64,000 bases of DNA, from the NCBI RefSeq assembly GCF_020667845.1, contig NZ_JAFMPQ010000005.1, positions 1 to 64,000 on the forward strand. Reading direction: 5' to 3'. This document shows, piece by piece, positions 54,910 through 64,000 of this stretch (positions are counted from its first letter, which is position 1; every line of letters starts with the position of its first letter). This DNA comes from Cognatishimia sp. F0-27. Its GTDB lineage: Bacteria; Pseudomonadota; Alphaproteobacteria; Rhodobacterales; Rhodobacteraceae. Under the pieces are notes generated by a model that made no database searches, was not told the DNA's origin, and was given only the letters and a program-made list of their open reading frames with translations. The position numbers and the translations under genes are program-made.

Positions 54910-56202
54910 GTGCTAGACCTTCTTGTTCGAAACGCGGCATTCCCAGACGGCCGGACCGGCCTTGATGTGGCCATGCGCGCGGGCCGGATCGTCGAGATCG
55001 CGCCGTCCATCGAGGCGGAGGCCGGGCGGGTGATCGACGCGGCCGGTCATCTCCTGTCGCCGCCTTTCGTGGACGCCCATTTCCACATGGACGCGACGCT
55101 GTCGCTCGGTCTGCCGCGGATGAATGTCTCGGGCACACTGCTCGAAGGCATCGCGCTCTGGGGCGAATTGCGCCCGACGCTGACACAGGATGCGGTCGTC
55201 GAACGCGCATTGCGCTATTGCGACCTTGCGGTGTCCAAGGGGCTTATGGCCGTGCGCAGCCATGTGGACGTGTCGGACCCGAAGCTGGTGACCGTCGAAG
55301 CCCTTCTGGAGGTCAAGAACCGGGTTGCGCCCTATCTCGACCTGCAATTGGTGGCCTTCCCGCAGGACGGCTATTACCGGCATCCGGAGGCCGCGGCCGC
55401 CTTGGAACGCGCACTCGACATGGGGGTCGACGTTGTCGGGGGCATCCCGCATTTCGAACGCTCAATGGAGGCCGGGCGCGCCTCTGTGGAGGCGCTGTGC
55501 CGGATCGCGGCGGATCGCGGCCTGCGTGTCGACATGCATTGTGACGAGACCGACGATCCCCTCAGCCGTCACGTGGAAACCCTTGCCGAACAGACCGTGC
55601 GCTTCGGATTGCAGGGCAGGGTGGCGGGGTCCCATCTCACCTCCATGCATTCCATGGATAATTATTATGTCTCCAAGCTGATCCCCTTGATGGCCGAGGC
55701 AGAGCTTGCCGCGATCCCCAATCCGCTCATTAACATGATGTTGCAGGGCCGGCACGACACCTACCCCAAGCGTCGCGGCCTGACCCGGATTCCGGATCTG
55801 CTTGCGGCGGGCCTTGACGTGGCTCTGGGGCAGGATTGCGTGCTCGACCCGTGGTATGCCATGGGCACGGGCGATGTGCTCGATGTGGCGCATATGGCCG
55901 TTCACGCGACCCAGATGGGCGCACAGGTCGACAAGACCACCTTCTTCGACGCGGTCACGACAGTCCCGGCGCGCATTCTGGGTCTTGACGGATATGGCCT
56001 CGCCGTCGGCTGCCATGCGGATATGGTGCTTCTTCAGGCACGTGACCCCGCGGAGGCCATCAGGCTTCGGCCCAACCGGCTCGCGGTGATCCGCCGTGGC
56101 AAGGTCGTGGCCGAAACCGCGCCGGAGCTCACGCGCCTCGCGCTTGAGGGGAGACCGCAGAGCGTGGATCCGGCCGCATACGCGCCCCGCAATGCGACCT
56201 GA
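54910..56202 (+). CDS. cytosine-deaminase-like amidohydrolase
   Basis: A 430-residue metal-dependent amidohydrolase close to E. coli CodA, each key residue shifted by four: His57/His59 (DAHFHMD), Gln152 (FPQDG), His210 and Glu213 (HCDETDD), His242 (SHLTSMH) and Asp309 (GQDCVLDPWY). The residue after the metal Asp is Cys310, where CodA has Asp314, a position known to affect substrate choice. The enzyme likely deaminates or hydrolyses a cyclic amide or nucleobase, but cytosine itself is uncertain. The start is GTG 54910 with GGGAGA upstream. It stands 200 bp before a nucleoside-type ABC transporter operon, suggesting uptake and breakdown of the same compound. Confidence 0.85.
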   Translation: MLDLLVRNAAFPDGRTGLDVAMRAGRIVEIAPSIEAEAGRVIDAAGHLLSPPFVDAHFHMDATLSLGLPRMNVSGTLLEGIALWGELRPTLTQDAVVERALRYCDLAVSKGLMAVRSHVDVSDPKLVTVEALLEVKNRVAPYLDLQLVAFPQDGYYRHPEAAAALERALDMGVDVVGGIPHFERSMEAGRASVEALCRIAADRGLRVDMHCDETDDPLSRHVETLAEQTVRFGLQGRVAGSHLTSMHSMDNYYVSKLIPLMAEAELAAIPNPLINMMLQGRHDTYPKRRGLTRIPDLLAAGLDVALGQDCVLDPWYAMGTGDVLDVAHMAVHATQMGAQVDKTTFFDAVTTVPARILGLDGYGLAVGCHADMVLLQARDPAEAIRLRPNRLAVIRRGKVVAETAPELTRLALEGRPQSVDPAAYAPRNAT

Positions 56203-56402
56203 AACAGCCGCCGCCCGAGGCACCGGGACGCCGCGACTGGCTGCGCGATTCTTGGTCAATTCGCCAAAGCGGACCACGTCTCGGGCATCAGGCGCTTGAC
56301 TCCGTCCCGGTGCGCGGCATGGTCAACGCGTATCGCGGAGTGGCGCGCCCGCCCGGGCGATGGCCCAGATCGCGCCAGAATAACCAGCAAGGGAGTTTCC
56401 AC

Positions 56403-57395
56403 ATGAGCCGTATCCTGATGAACCGTCGCCGCCTGCTTGGGACGGGAGCCGCGTTGACGGCGTCGGCATTGGCCACGCCCGCATTGCTGCGCGCACAATC
56501 CGCCCCGGTCAAGCTTGCCGGCATCCACGCCTCGCCAGTCGAAAACGCCTGGAACTCCGTGTTGCATGCCGCGATGGTGGCAGCCGACGAGGAAGGTGTT
56601 GTCGATTACAGCTTCTCCGAAGGCGTCTCCGGGACCGATTACCCCCGCGCGATGCGCGAATTCGCCGAAGCCGGCAACGTCTTGATCGTGGGTGAATCCT
56701 ATGCGGTGGAGCGCGAAGCCCGCCAGGTGGCGGCGGATTATCCGGACACGGCGTTCCTCATGGGGTCTTCAGGTGAGGCGTCTGGCGACAATTTCGGCGT
56801 GTTTGGCACATGGAACTGGGAAGCGGCCTATCTGGCGGGGATGCTCGCCGGGCGCATGACACAATCCGGTATCGTCGGGTCGGTCGGGGCGATCCCGATC
56901 CCCGAGGTCAACATGCTGATCAATGGCTTTGCCGATGGCGTGGCGCGGACCAATCCCAACGCCAAGCACCTCGTCAGCTTCATCGGCACCTTCTTTGACC
57001 CGCCCAAGGCCCGCGAAGCCGGTCTGGCGCAGATTGATGCGGGCGCGGATATCCTGTTTGGCGAGCGGATCGGCACGGCCGACGCGGCGCAGGAACGCGG
57101 TATCCCGGCAATCGGGTCGCTGATCGACTACACGCCACGCTATCCGGAAACCGTGTTCGCCAACGCGCTGTGGTCCTTCCGGCCGCTTGTGGATGCCGCG
57201 CTGGCCGATGCGGTCGCAGGCAACCCGGTTGGCAAGAACTACACCCCGCTCAGCCTGATGCAGGATGGCGGCAACGATATTTCCTTTGTTCCGGAGATGG
57301 TGCCCGCCGATGCGGTGGCCGAGATGGAAGAGGTGCGCGCCGCCATCAAGGCAGGCACATTCGAAGTGCCGCGCAATTTCGACGAGCCCGCATGA
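56403..57395 (+). CDS. BMP family ABC transporter substrate-binding protein
   Basis: A 330-residue periplasmic binding protein of the BMP/PnrA family, which bind purine nucleosides or related compounds. The N-terminus has a twin-arginine-like signal (MNRRRLLGTGAALTAS), so export may use Tat. Family segments are FGTWNWEAAYLAGMLAG and GERIGTADAAQERGIPAIGS. AAGGGAG before ATG 56403 fixes the start; an in-frame ATG at 56310 would bury the signal. It is the first gene of a transporter operon with the ATPase 40 bases downstream. Confidence 0.9.
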   Translation: MSRILMNRRRLLGTGAALTASALATPALLRAQSAPVKLAGIHASPVENAWNSVLHAAMVAADEEGVVDYSFSEGVSGTDYPRAMREFAEAGNVLIVGESYAVEREARQVAADYPDTAFLMGSSGEASGDNFGVFGTWNWEAAYLAGMLAGRMTQSGIVGSVGAIPIPEVNMLINGFADGVARTNPNAKHLVSFIGTFFDPPKAREAGLAQIDAGADILFGERIGTADAAQERGIPAIGSLIDYTPRYPETVFANALWSFRPLVDAALADAVAGNPVGKNYTPLSLMQDGGNDISFVPEMVPADAVAEMEEVRAAIKAGTFEVPRNFDEPA

Positions 57396-57435
57396 TGCCA
57401 GGGCTCAAGGCCTGCCCCCGTGACGGGGGGCGGGC

Positions 57436-58989
57436 GTGACACGGGTTCTCGAACTCGAAGGCATCACCAAACGCTTTGGCGCGACGCTGGCCAATGATGC
57501 GGTGTCGCTGCATCTCGACCAAGGCGAGATCGTCGCTCTGCTTGGCGAGAATGGTGCAGGCAAGACGACGCTCATGTCGATCCTCTTCGGGCATTACACG
57601 GCTGATGAGGGTGCGGTGCGTGTGAATGGCGCGTTGCTGCCGCAAGGCAAGTCGCGCGCGGCGATCCGCGCTGGCGTCGGCATGGTGCATCAGCATTTTG
57701 CGCTCGCGGCCAATCTCACGGTGCTCGAAAACGTGATGACCGGCACCGAACCGCTGTGGCGATTGCGCTCCGACATCGCCCATGCGCGCGAGAAACTGCG
57801 CAGGCTGTCCGAGCGCTTCGGGCTTGCGGTCGATCCCGATGCGCGTGTGTCTGACCTGTCGGTCGGGGAGCGTCAGCGGGTTGAGATCCTCAAGGCGCTC
57901 TACAATGACGCGCGTATCCTGATCCTTGATGAGCCGACGGCGGTTCTGACCGCGCAAGAGGCCGATACGCTGTTCGCAAAGCTGCGCGCCATGGCGGCGA
58001 ACGGGCTTTCGCTGATCTTCATCTCGCACAAGCTGCACGAGGTGATGTCCGCCTCTGACCGCGTTGTTGTCTTGCGCGCCGGTCGCGTGGTGGCCGAACG
58101 CGCGACCGGGGCCACCTCCAAGGAGGAGCTGGCCGAGCTTATGGTCGGCAGCGCGGTGGAACGCCCGGTCCGCCCGCCCGCCCGGCCGGGCCCGGTGGTG
58201 CTGGAGGCGCGCGACGTGACCGTGCCGGGCAAGGGTGGGGCCTCTCTCAAGGGGATCAGCTTTACCCTGCGCGCGGGCGAGACGCTGGGCATCATCGGGG
58301 TCTCCGGCAATGGCCAGACCACCTTGGCCGGGCTGGTCTCTGGTCTTGTGGCGCCGAGAACCGGGCATCTCGACGTGAAGGGCCGCCCGCTGCGCCCCGG
58401 CGTGCCCCAGGCCATCGCGGCAGGGATCGGGCGCATCCCGGAAGATCGCCATGCCGAGGGGGTGCTTGGCGATATGACGACCTGGGAAAACGCGGTGCTG
58501 GAGCGGATCTGGTCACCGGAGTATTCGCGCGGCGGCGTGGTGCGACGCGGCGCGGCGCGCGAAACGGCGGCGCGGATCCTGCGCGACTATGACGTGCGCG
58601 GCGCGCAGGTGGATGCGCGTGTGCGCCTCTTGTCGGGCGGCAATATGCAAAAGCTGATCCTTGGCCGGGTCCTAGAGGCCGCGCCCGACATCCTTGTGGC
58701 GGCGCAGCCCAGTCGCGGTCTGGACGAGGGGGCCATCGCGGGCGTGCATCGGCGGTTGATCGAAGCGCGCGACCGGGGATGCGGAGTCTTGCTGATCTCG
58801 GAAGATCTCGACGAGGTGATCGCTCTGGCCGACCGGATCTGTGCCATTGTCGGCGGGGCGCTGTCCCCTGTGATCCCCGCTGAACGCGCCGACGCGCGCC
58901 TGCTCGGTCTCATGATGGCCGGGGATTGGCGTGCGGCGGAAGGCATCGAGGCAGAAGCGCTCGACGCGGGAGCGACCCATGCGGTTTGA
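57436..58989 (+). CDS. ABC transporter ATP-binding protein with two nucleotide-binding domains
   Basis: A 517-residue tandem ATPase as in nucleoside and sugar importers. Domain 1 has Walker A GENGAGKTT, signature LSVGERQRVEI and Walker B ILILDEPTAVL. Domain 2 has GVSGNGQTT, in which the Walker A lysine is replaced by Gln, and signature LSGGNMQKLILGR; such a weakened second site is usual in this family. The Walker B of domain 2 is DILVAAQPSRGLD, also atypical. The start is GTG 57436. It overlaps the permease gene by 11 bases. Confidence 0.93.
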   Translation: MTRVLELEGITKRFGATLANDAVSLHLDQGEIVALLGENGAGKTTLMSILFGHYTADEGAVRVNGALLPQGKSRAAIRAGVGMVHQHFALAANLTVLENVMTGTEPLWRLRSDIAHAREKLRRLSERFGLAVDPDARVSDLSVGERQRVEILKALYNDARILILDEPTAVLTAQEADTLFAKLRAMAANGLSLIFISHKLHEVMSASDRVVVLRAGRVVAERATGATSKEELAELMVGSAVERPVRPPARPGPVVLEARDVTVPGKGGASLKGISFTLRAGETLGIIGVSGNGQTTLAGLVSGLVAPRTGHLDVKGRPLRPGVPQAIAAGIGRIPEDRHAEGVLGDMTTWENAVLERIWSPEYSRGGVVRRGAARETAARILRDYDVRGAQVDARVRLLSGGNMQKLILGRVLEAAPDILVAAQPSRGLDEGAIAGVHRRLIEARDRGCGVLLISEDLDEVIALADRICAIVGGALSPVIPAERADARLLGLMMAGDWRAAEGIEAEALDAGATHAV

Positions 58990-60031
58990 ACGGCGCGAAC
59001 AGCCCTCCACGGCGCTGACCCTTCTGGCTCCGCTCGGCGCCATCGCGGCGGCGTTGGCGATGTCCGGCATCCTGATCGCGATTGCGGGGGCCAATGTGTT
59101 CGAGGCGTTTGGTCTCATCCTGCGTGGGGCGTTCGGCTCGCGTCTCGGCATCACCGAGACGCTGACGCGCGCAACGCCGTTGATCCTCACGGGATTGGCC
59201 GCGGCCGTCGCGTTTCGGGCCAAGCTCTGGAATATCGGCGGGGAGGGCCAGTTCTATCTCGGGGCGCTGGCGGTTGCGGCATTCGGGCTGGTGCCCGGGC
59301 TGGCCTCGGCGCCGCCGGTTCTCGTCATCCTGCTGTGTCTCTGTGTCGGGGCACTCGCGGGCATGGCGCTGTTGTTGGTGCCGGTGGGGTTGAAGCTGCG
59401 CTTTGGCACCGATGAGGTGGTCACGACCCTCCTGCTGAACTTCGTCGCGGTTCTTTTTGTGTCGATGATGATCGAAGGGCCGCTCAAGGACCCGCTGGCA
59501 TTCGGCTGGCCGCAATCCGTGCCGGTGCCTGACGCCGCCGTCCTGCCGCAGCTTGTGGAGCGGTCGCGGCTGCATGCCGGGCTGATTGTGGCGCTCGTCC
59601 TCGCGGTGGTGGTCTGGTGGATCCAGTCGCGCACCGTGTTTGGCATGCAATCGCGGGCCGCCGGCCTGAACGCCCGCGCGGCGGAATTTGCCGGCGTGCC
59701 ATTGGGGCGGACCCTCGTCGTGGTGGCCTGTCTCTCCGGCGGTCTGGCCGGTCTCGCGGGCGCGATCGAGGTCATGGGCGTCAAAGGCTACGTGACAACT
59801 GATCTGTCTCCCAATTACGGCTATTCCGGGATCGTTATTGCCATGCTGGCAAATCTCAATCCGATCGGCGTGATCGGCGCGGCACTGTTTTCAGCCGTCA
59901 TGTTTGTCGGGGCGGACAGCATGTCGCGCGCGCTCGGCGTGCCGTCCTATATCGCCGATGTGACGGTCGCGCTCTCTCTGCTGACGATGCTTGTGGCGCT
60001 GTTTCTGACGCAATACCGGGTGCGGCGATGA
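58979..60031 (+). CDS. ABC transporter permease 1 (BMP-type importer)
   Basis: A 350-residue membrane protein of the BPD_transp_2 family with about ten helices. Conserved segments are WNIGGEGQFYLGALA and the loop FRAKLWNIGGEG, and GLNARAAEFAGVPLGRT, the coupling region facing the ATPase. ATG 58979 overlaps the ATPase stop by 11 bases; the last bases overlap permease 2 by 4. Confidence 0.92.
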   Translation: MRFERREQPSTALTLLAPLGAIAAALAMSGILIAIAGANVFEAFGLILRGAFGSRLGITETLTRATPLILTGLAAAVAFRAKLWNIGGEGQFYLGALAVAAFGLVPGLASAPPVLVILLCLCVGALAGMALLLVPVGLKLRFGTDEVVTTLLLNFVAVLFVSMMIEGPLKDPLAFGWPQSVPVPDAAVLPQLVERSRLHAGLIVALVLAVVVWWIQSRTVFGMQSRAAGLNARAAEFAGVPLGRTLVVVACLSGGLAGLAGAIEVMGVKGYVTTDLSPNYGYSGIVIAMLANLNPIGVIGAALFSAVMFVGADSMSRALGVPSYIADVTVALSLLTMLVALFLTQYRVRR

Positions 60032-60969
60032 GCGTGGTTCTGGATATTCTGTCGTCGGTCGGCATGTGGGAGGCCGTGCTGCGCATCGCCACGCCGCTAA
60101 TCCTCGGGACGTTGGGGGTCCTGCTTTGCGAAAGGGTCGGCGTTCTGAATCTTGGCATCGAGGGCATCATGACCTTCGGTGCGATGGTCGGCTGGCTGAC
60201 CGTCTATTCCGGTGGTGACCTCTGGACGGGTCTTGCCGCCGCTGCCCTTGGCGGTGCGGCCTTCGGCTTCTTGCACGCGTTGATGACGGTGCCGCTTGGC
60301 CTGTCGCAGCACGTGACCGGTCTGGGGATCACGCTGTTTGCGTCGAGCTTCTCCTATTACATCTATCGGCTCGCGGTGCCGACGGCGAGTTCACCGCCCA
60401 CCGTGGAGCCCTTCCGCCCGCTGGCCGTGCCGCTGCTGTCGGATCTGCCGTTTATCGGGCCGGTTTTGTTCAATCAGACCGCGCCCACCTATCTTGCGCT
60501 GGTGTTGGTTGCCGTGCTCGCCTACCTGCTTTATCGCACGCCGCTCGGGCTCGCCATCCGCATGACCGGCGAGAACCCGCATGCGGCGGATGCACAGGGC
60601 ATTGATCCGATCCTGCTGCGGATCGGAACGATCATGGCCGGCTCGGCACTGATGGGACTGGCGGGCGCGTTCCTGACGCTGGCCGCGTTCAACTCGTTCT
60701 TCCCGACCATGGTGCAGGGGCGCGGCTGGATCTGCATCGCATTGGTCGTGTTTGCGCTGTGGCGGCCGGGCCGAGCCCTTCTCGGAGCGTTGCTTTTTGC
60801 CTTCTTCGATGCGTTTCAGCTACGGCTGCAAACGGTGGTCGAGGGCGTTCCCTACCAGCTGTTCCTGATGCTGCCATACCTTCTGTCCATCGTGGCGCTG
60901 ATCATCATGGCGCGGCGCGCGCGGGTGCCGCAGGCGCTGATGCAGGCCTACAGGCGCGGAGAACGCTAG
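60028..60969 (+). CDS. ABC transporter permease 2 (BMP-type importer)
   Basis: A 313-residue partner permease of the same family with eight to ten helices. It has ERVGVLNLGIEGIMTFGAM and the coupling segment AIRMTGENPHAADAQGID, both characteristic of nucleoside importers of the NupQ/YufQ type. It completes the operon BMP, ATPase, permease, permease. Confidence 0.92.
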   Translation: MSVVLDILSSVGMWEAVLRIATPLILGTLGVLLCERVGVLNLGIEGIMTFGAMVGWLTVYSGGDLWTGLAAAALGGAAFGFLHALMTVPLGLSQHVTGLGITLFASSFSYYIYRLAVPTASSPPTVEPFRPLAVPLLSDLPFIGPVLFNQTAPTYLALVLVAVLAYLLYRTPLGLAIRMTGENPHAADAQGIDPILLRIGTIMAGSALMGLAGAFLTLAAFNSFFPTMVQGRGWICIALVVFALWRPGRALLGALLFAFFDAFQLRLQTVVEGVPYQLFLMLPYLLSIVALIIMARRARVPQALMQAYRRGER

Positions 60970-61026
60970 AACGCCGGCTGGTGTCATCGCGAGAGACCAC
61001 AAACACCTGCCTCCCGTGCCGCGAGG

Positions 61027-61058
61027 AAAAGGGCAGGGCGGATGGATCGCCACCCTGC
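61027..61058 (-). terminator. probable terminator of RTX gene 3
   Basis: GCAGGG (61033-61038) pairs with CCCTGC (61053-61058), with further CG pairs inside, and TTTTCC follows on the minus strand. It lies just past the RTX 3 stop; the stem has a bulge. Confidence 0.5.
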
Positions 61059-61074
61059 GCCTTTGCGGAACGGA

Positions 61075-64000
61075 TCAGACAAGCGTCACGTCATCCAGCA
61101 ATGCGTTGACGTTTGCAAAACCAAGGAATGTCAGCGTTGTCCCGCCCTCGAAAGCGAGGGTCAGGTTGCCATCAACAACCGTTGCCAAAGCGCGCAGGTC
61201 CTCCGTGGTTGGCGCTTCGGCGCTCAGAAGGTCCGCGTCGATCCGAACCGCATCGATGTTGTTCTGGAAATCATTGATCTGGTCAGACCCCGACCCGACG
61301 GAAAAGACGAACGTGTCGGCCCCGATCCCGCCGCGCAGCGTGTCGTTATCCGCGCCGCCGTCAAGCGTGTCGTTCCCCGCGCCGCCAACGATCTGGTCAC
61401 GCCCGCTGCCGCCGTTGAGAACGTCGAACCCGTTGGCCCCTTCGAGCGTGTCATCTCCGGCATCGCCCGCAAGCGTATCGGCGCCAAGCCCGCCCTGCAG
61501 CAGATCGTTGCCATCGCCTCCGGACAAGCTGTCATTGCCATTATTGCCCTGAAGCGAGTCGGCACCCGTCCCGCCGTCCAGCGTATCAAAGCCGTCACGC
61601 GCTCGGATGAAATCGTCATCGGCGTCGCCGCGCAGCACATCGAACCCGAGCCCGCCTTCAAGCGTGTCATTGCCCGCACCGCCGTCCAGCGTGTCATTGC
61701 CGAAATTGCCGATCAACAGGTCGTTGCCCGCGCCCCCGGCGAAACTGTCGAACCCGTTCAACCCGGTCAGCGTGTCATCGCCGGCGCCGCCATCGGCCAC
61801 ATCGAAGCCCTGACCGCCGAAAATCTCGTCATCGCCATCATTGCCATTGAGCGTATCGTTGCCGGGCCCGCCTTCGAGCGTGTCGTTGCCCGGCGCGGTG
61901 CCCGCCCCGTCGCCACTCAGGGCGTCATCGCCGAGACCGCCCGCAAGCGCGTCGTTTCCGTTCCCGCCGTTGAGCGTGTCGCTTCCGTCGCCCGCGTCGA
62001 GCACGTCGTCATCGTTGCCACCGTCAAGCAGATCATTGCCGCGTCCGCCGGTCAGGGTATCGAAACCGGCTCCGCCACCGAGCGTATCATCGGCGTTGTT
62101 GCCGCGCAGGTTTTCGGATTCCGCGGTGCCTTCGATCACCCGTGGAATGGCTTCGATCGGGGCGGTGATCTCGGATTCCAGCACGGTTGTATTGAAGAAC
62201 GCGTCTACGATCGTCACTTCAAGCGTGATCTGCCGCCCGATCTGTTCTTCGCGGGGGCGGAACTCCGACAACGTGGCGCCGCCGATGCTGACACCGTCCT
62301 GAAACCATTGATAGCGGACCGACGTGATCCCGTCCGGATCTTCAATCGACGACAGATCGGAGGTCAGAAGCGTTTCTTCGAGGGCGTCGCCCAGGATCAC
62401 CGGCGTGCCGGTGACCGGATCATCGACGTTCTGCACGCTTTCGAACCGGTTTTCGGACCGGATGGTCTCGGGGTCGCCCGCGCCGTCCGTATAGCTGATC
62501 TCGACAAAAATCTGCGCACCGACGTCGTCCTGCGCCGCGACATAGCTGTCCTGCGTCGCGCCGGGGATGGCGTCCGCGCCGCGGAACCACTGGTATGAAA
62601 ACGCGCCCAGACCGTCGGCATCCTCGATGGTTGAGGCATCGACACGCAGCGTGGCGTCCTCAACGAAATCGCCGACCACCCGGAGCGTCCCCGTCGGGGC
62701 ATCGGGGATGTTCTCCACCGGATCGCCCGGCAGGCTGGTCACGCTTTCTGCTGTGCCAAAGAGATCGGTGAAGGAATAGCGAACCGTGATCACCCGCCCG
62801 ACATCGCTCTGTTCAAGCTGATAGGAGGTGCCCGTCGCGTCCTCGATGGCAACACCGTCGCGCAGCCACTGGTAGCTGCGCGTGCTTGCATTCAGCCCGT
62901 CCGGGTCGCGCACGGCGCGCACATCGAGGCGCAGGGTCGCATCCTCGATCATGTCTCCCAGAATGAGCGGCGCGCCTTCGGGCGCGTCGTTGACGTTCTC
63001 GATCGTGCCGAGCGAGACACGGTCGGTGCTGGCGCGGTTTCCGAATGCGTCGGTGACATGGGCGATCACTTCAAGCTCTTGTCCGACATAGCTTTGGCTG
63101 TCGAGAAGCAGGCTGTCGGACTCGCCAAACACGCTGAAACCGACGCCATTGATGATGAACTGATACTGGATGCTGTCGATCCCATCTGCGTCAGACAAGT
63201 CTGTGCCGTCCACCGTAACCGTATCGAATTGACGGATGGGTTGATCCGGATCGGCGAGGCGTGGCAGGCCGGTCAGCGGATCGTCGAAATTGCGCAAAGG
63301 CGCCGTAACGGCCGACTCCACCGTCTCCCGCGTTCCGAAATCGTCAACATAGGTCATCTGCACGAAATAGGTGGCGCCGACGTCTTCCTGTGCGAGAGCA
63401 AGCGTCAGTCCGGTCTCTCCGGGAAGGGCCTCCCCGTCGCGGAACCATTGCAGCGTCACGCCGGGAGCATCGGCGCCAATCCAGGATTCATTGTCGGGGT
63501 CCAACGCGCCCAAGCCGTCCCGAATGGTCAGTGAACGGCCCTCAAGCGGTGCGGCGGAGCCCAACGTGCGGATGGTGCCGGTCTCCAGGATCTCAGCGAG
63601 GATCGGCCCCTCTGTCGGTGCATCATTGGTGTTGCGGGTGGGCGCGGTGGCGCTTGAAAACACCGTTTCGGGGTTGCCCGCGTCGTCGAGAAAATCGAAC
63701 TGAAACTGAAATTCCGTGCCCACGCGACCATCGAAGTCGGTCGGTGTGAAGCTGTTCTGGTTCTGGGACGCGACGATCCCCGCGCGCTCACCCTCCGCGT
63801 TCAGGCGCCACAGGGTGATGCGCGCCTCGCTCAGATCTCCGACGCCGTCGGCGTCAACAAGGCCCGCCGGGCTGAAATCCGAGGCCAACCAGGTCAAGGC
63901 TTCGTCCTCGACCGGTTCCAGCGCCGCGGGCACCGCGATCTGGCCTTCTGCCAGCGAATTGAATTGGAAGATCTGAAAGCCGCCCTCGTCGATGGCCTCG
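61075..64000 (-). CDS. RTX protein 3, partial (N-terminus beyond the window)
   Basis: At least 975 residues; the frame stays open to base 64000, so the start lies outside. A GTG at 63933 is internal. The visible N-terminal two thirds consist of tandem domains of about 90-110 residues, each with a YQWFRDG or YQWLRDG motif followed by a VGxxIxVxxxYTDxxG stretch (for example GAFSYQWFRGADAIPGATQ), an Ig-like/cadherin-like pattern found in large adhesins. The last about 330 residues are RTX nonapeptide blocks (GGAGNDTLEGG, GGDGNDLLQGG). The C-terminus, DTFVFSVGSGSDQINDFQ to LDDVTLV, is the likely type I secretion signal but differs from RTX 1 and 2. Probably a large adhesin; no secretion genes are in the window. 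Confidence 0.88.
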   Translation of the reverse strand, partial: EAIDEGGFQIFQFNSLAEGQIAVPAALEPVEDEALTWLASDFSPAGLVDADGVGDLSEARITLWRLNAEGERAGIVASQNQNSFTPTDFDGRVGTEFQFQFDFLDDAGNPETVFSSATAPTRNTNDAPTEGPILAEILETGTIRTLGSAAPLEGRSLTIRDGLGALDPDNESWIGADAPGVTLQWFRDGEALPGETGLTLALAQEDVGATYFVQMTYVDDFGTRETVESAVTAPLRNFDDPLTGLPRLADPDQPIRQFDTVTVDGTDLSDADGIDSIQYQFIINGVGFSVFGESDSLLLDSQSYVGQELEVIAHVTDAFGNRASTDRVSLGTIENVNDAPEGAPLILGDMIEDATLRLDVRAVRDPDGLNASTRSYQWLRDGVAIEDATGTSYQLEQSDVGRVITVRYSFTDLFGTAESVTSLPGDPVENIPDAPTGTLRVVGDFVEDATLRVDASTIEDADGLGAFSYQWFRGADAIPGATQDSYVAAQDDVGAQIFVEISYTDGAGDPETIRSENRFESVQNVDDPVTGTPVILGDALEETLLTSDLSSIEDPDGITSVRYQWFQDGVSIGGATLSEFRPREEQIGRQITLEVTIVDAFFNTTVLESEITAPIEAIPRVIEGTAESENLRGNNADDTLGGGAGFDTLTGGRGNDLLDGGNDDDVLDAGDGSDTLNGGNGNDALAGGLGDDALSGDGAGTAPGNDTLEGGPGNDTLNGNDGDDEIFGGQGFDVADGGAGDDTLTGLNGFDSFAGGAGNDLLIGNFGNDTLDGGAGNDTLEGGLGFDVLRGDADDDFIRARDGFDTLDGGTGADSLQGNNGNDSLSGGDGNDLLQGGLGADTLAGDAGDDTLEGANGFDVLNGGSGRDQIVGGAGNDTLDGGADNDTLRGGIGADTFVFSVGSGSDQINDFQNNIDAVRIDADLLSAEAPTTEDLRALATVVDGNLTLAFEGGTTLTFLGFANVNALLDDVTLV

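Overview
The window is about 64 kb of GC-rich DNA. Gene content and order suggest an alphaproteobacterium of the Rhodobacterales (Roseobacter/Rhodobacteraceae group): cckA beside an rRNA methyltransferase, a recA with a GAAC-N7-GAAC SOS box, aroK-aroB beside xerD, a full mrpABCDEFG antiporter operon, a DMGDH-type demethylase, a non-pyrrolysine MttB homologue, and several large RTX proteins. No rRNA or tRNA gene was recognised.

Layout. 1-5.4 kb: a 7-bp tandem array, a DUF2254 membrane protein, a dimethylglycine/sarcosine dehydrogenase-like enzyme and a GAF/HWE-type histidine kinase. 5.4-13.6 kb: a 23-bp-period tandem repeat, a CNNM/CorC protein, a degenerate metallophosphoesterase, xerD, a secreted protein overlapping a 49-residue membrane protein, aroK-aroB and an agmatinase-like gene. 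13.8-19.5 kb: a DM13 protein, guaB, an RsmB-like methyltransferase and the cell-cycle kinase cckA behind a perfect CtrA box. 19.6-21.3 kb: a decayed IS3-family element and a sulfotransferase-like gene. 21.4-31 kb: recA, alaS with two small followers, a small secreted protein, typA, an SMR efflux protein and an MttB-family methyltransferase. 31.3-41 kb: a secreted sensor-like protein with a chemoreceptor, an OxyR-like regulator lacking the peroxidatic cysteine, and the divergent mrp operon. 41.6-54.7 kb: two RTX proteins, a DEAD-box helicase, and a compact regulatory cluster of an S8 peptidase lipoprotein, an anti-sigma factor and an ECF sigma factor. 54.9-61 kb: a cytosine-deaminase-like amidohydrolase with a BMP/ABC transporter for nucleosides or bases. 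61-64 kb: a third RTX protein cut by the window edge.

The most interesting part is 48.7-54.7 kb. An ECF sigma gene lies tail to tail with a single-pass anti-sigma gene. A divergent S8 peptidase lipoprotein and a downstream RTX gene complete the group. The same two-part promoter motif (TTTCAACC, 15-16 bp, CGACMAAG) stands before the peptidase, the anti-sigma gene and the RTX gene. The periplasmic part of the anti-sigma factor has the size and apparent secondary-structure order of a subtilisin propeptide, as does the N-terminus of the peptidase. This suggests a signalling circuit in which a protease recognises a propeptide-like domain on the anti-sigma factor and so controls an RTX surface or secreted protein. 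The motif is seen directly; the fold and mechanism are inference.
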